Of a stretch of DNA of 5,161 nt, positions 4,640 through 5,161 are shown in pieces. The first letter of the stretch is position 1; each line of letters starts with the position of its first letter. This DNA comes from Actinomycetes bacterium (GTDB lineage Bacteria; Actinomycetota; Actinomycetes; Propionibacteriales; Propionibacteriaceae): the NCBI GenBank assembly GCA_023412435.1, contig JAEYNS010000003.1:1-5161 (forward strand). The letters run 5' to 3'. The position numbers were made by a program, and so were the translations under genes. The notes beneath the pieces are model-generated. The model was not told where the DNA came from. It searched no databases and saw only the letters and a list, made by a program, of their open reading frames with translations.

Positions 4640-5161
4640 CTAGACCCGGGCGGCGAGCCACTCGGCCTGTACCGGCCACTGCCAGCCGCCGCCGCCCTCG
4701 TGCTCGTTGAAGGAGTACTCGACGATCCGGGAACCCTCGGCGGCCCAGTGGTTGAAGGCGGCGAAGACTGTGGACGGCGGGCAGATCGGGTCGAGGTGGG
4801 CCACCGAGAACAGCGCGGGCGCGGTCGCCCGCTTGGCGAAGTTGACCCCGTCGAAGTAGGACAGTGTCCGGAACACCCGCTCGTCGGCGCCGCGGTGCAC
4901 CGACAGGTACCTGACGATCTCGTGGTACGGGTCGGCGTCGGTCAGCCCGACCGCCCGCTCGAAATGGCACAGGAACGGAACATCCGGCATCGCCCCGGCC
5001 AGGCCGTCCACCAGTCCTGCGGCGGCGATCGTGATCGCCCCGCCCTGGCTGCCGCCGGTGACCGCGACCCGGGACGGGTCGACTTGGGGCAGGCCACGCA
5101 GCACCCCGACGGCGCGCTCGAAGTGGCACAGGAAGGGGACGTCCGGCATCGCGCCCGCCAG
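4640..5161 (-). CDS. Acetyl xylan esterase / cephalosporin-C deacetylase family hydrolase, C-terminal part; anomalous 5' region, cut by right edge
   Basis: The open frame runs from the right edge to a TAG at 4640-4642. The alpha/beta-hydrolase triad is visible: nucleophile Ser in TGGSQGG (codon 5048-5050), Asp in HLDPICPPSTVF (4790-4792) and His in NEHEGG (4700-4702). These blocks, plus PYHEIVRYL and TLSYFDGVNFA, match the family that removes acetyl groups from xylo-oligosaccharides and cephalosporin C, usually about 320 residues long and cytoplasmic; the first half is outside the window. Oddity: the segment LAGAMPDVPFLCHFERAVG, which correctly follows the Ser region at 4946-5002, is also present at 5105-5161. 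Family members have a different sequence there, similar to YLDAVRALE. The gene may therefore be duplicated internally, recombinant or a pseudogene, although the visible frame is intact. The ATG at 5149 lies inside the duplicated block and is probably not the true start. Confidence 0.85.
   Translation of the reverse strand: MAGAMPDVPFLCHFERAVGVLRGLPQVDPSRVAVTGGSQGGAITIAAAGLVDGLAGAMPDVPFLCHFERAVGLTDADPYHEIVRYLSVHRGADERVFRTLSYFDGVNFAKRATAPALFSVAHLDPICPPSTVFAAFNHWAAEGSRIVEYSFNEHEGGGGWQWPVQAEWLAARV
4946..5002 (-). repeat. Esterase repeat, copy B (expected position)
   Basis: Nineteen codons encoding LAGAMPDVPFLCHFERAVG, in the place where other family members carry the equivalent ADYPYLSNFERAI-type segment after the catalytic serine. 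It shares 49 of 57 bases with copy A at 5105-5161; all eight differences are at third codon positions and are silent. Confidence 0.85.
5105..5161 (-). repeat. Esterase repeat, copy A (unexpected upstream position)
   Basis: The same 19 residues as copy B, 159 nt (53 codons) upstream and in the same frame, reaching the window edge, so its full extent is unknown. The junction with normal family sequence falls at RAVG followed by VLRGLPQVD. RAVG occurs at the end of the repeated segment and resembles the normal RA(V/L) found at this point, so it could have acted as a microhomology. Confidence 0.85.

Noticed and set aside
4119..4643. Plus-strand open frame of 174 codons opposite the DsbA-like gene
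   Set aside because: It is a mirror frame of a well-supported thioredoxin-fold gene and shows no recognisable domain of its own.
4518..5129. Long N-terminal extension of the DsbA-like protein (frame open to 5129)
   Set aside because: The extension is an Arg-rich shadow of the esterase gene and crosses the structured gap. Family homology begins just before the CPWC motif at the 4517 start.

Overview
The window is very GC-rich, with G/C-ending codons, an ATGA- and GTGA-style overlapping gene layout, and leaderless-type promoters. It also carries a DUF5318 gene directly upstream of a class A penicillin-binding protein, an arrangement known from Mycobacterium tuberculosis (Rv0049-ponA1). This points to a high-GC actinobacterium; I cannot name the genus from sequence alone. 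The window is chromosomal in character: I see no insertion sequence, integrase, CRISPR array or phage gene.

Layout. (1) Positions 1-1086, minus strand: a two-gene unit. The DUF5318 zinc-ribbon protein is followed, with an 8-nt overlap, by a class A PBP (glycosyltransferase 51 domain) that runs off the left edge. (2) 1274-1346, plus strand: tRNA-Ala(UGC) with its own -10 box and a GC-rich hairpin behind it. (3) 1440-2608, plus strand: a promoter with an embedded near-perfect 22-bp palindrome, a short PadR-family repressor that starts as an apparently leaderless ATG, and a multi-pass membrane protein overlapping it by 4 nt (GTGA). (4) 2609-2749: a convergent gap with two hairpins that can end transcription from both sides. 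(5) 2750-4517, minus strand: a tightly coupled set, read right to left, of a FrnE-like DsbA-family oxidoreductase (CPWC), a 39-residue peptide with two cysteines, and a zinc-ribbon putative zinc metallopeptidase (HEVGH). Both junctions are stop/start overlaps of about 4 nt. (6) 4518-4639: a structured gap with nested inverted repeats. (7) 4640-5161, minus strand: the C-terminal part of an acetyl-xylan-esterase/cephalosporin-C-deacetylase family hydrolase, cut by the right edge.

How the genes work together. The DUF5318-PBP pair belongs to peptidoglycan synthesis. The PadR-membrane protein pair is most likely an autoregulated sensor/repressor unit whose operator overlaps the promoter. The oxidoreductase, small Cys peptide and metallopeptidase are transcribed and translated together, which suggests a shared redox, zinc or peptide-processing role, but no function is established.

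The most notable anomaly is in the esterase. A 19-residue segment following the catalytic-serine region (identical protein; 8 of 19 codons differ, all synonymously) occurs a second time 53 codons upstream, where other family members have an unrelated sequence. This looks like an internal duplication, a paralogue or allele recombination, or an assembly chimera. The second point of interest is the 39-residue Cys-x4-Cys peptide, which would often be missed in annotation.
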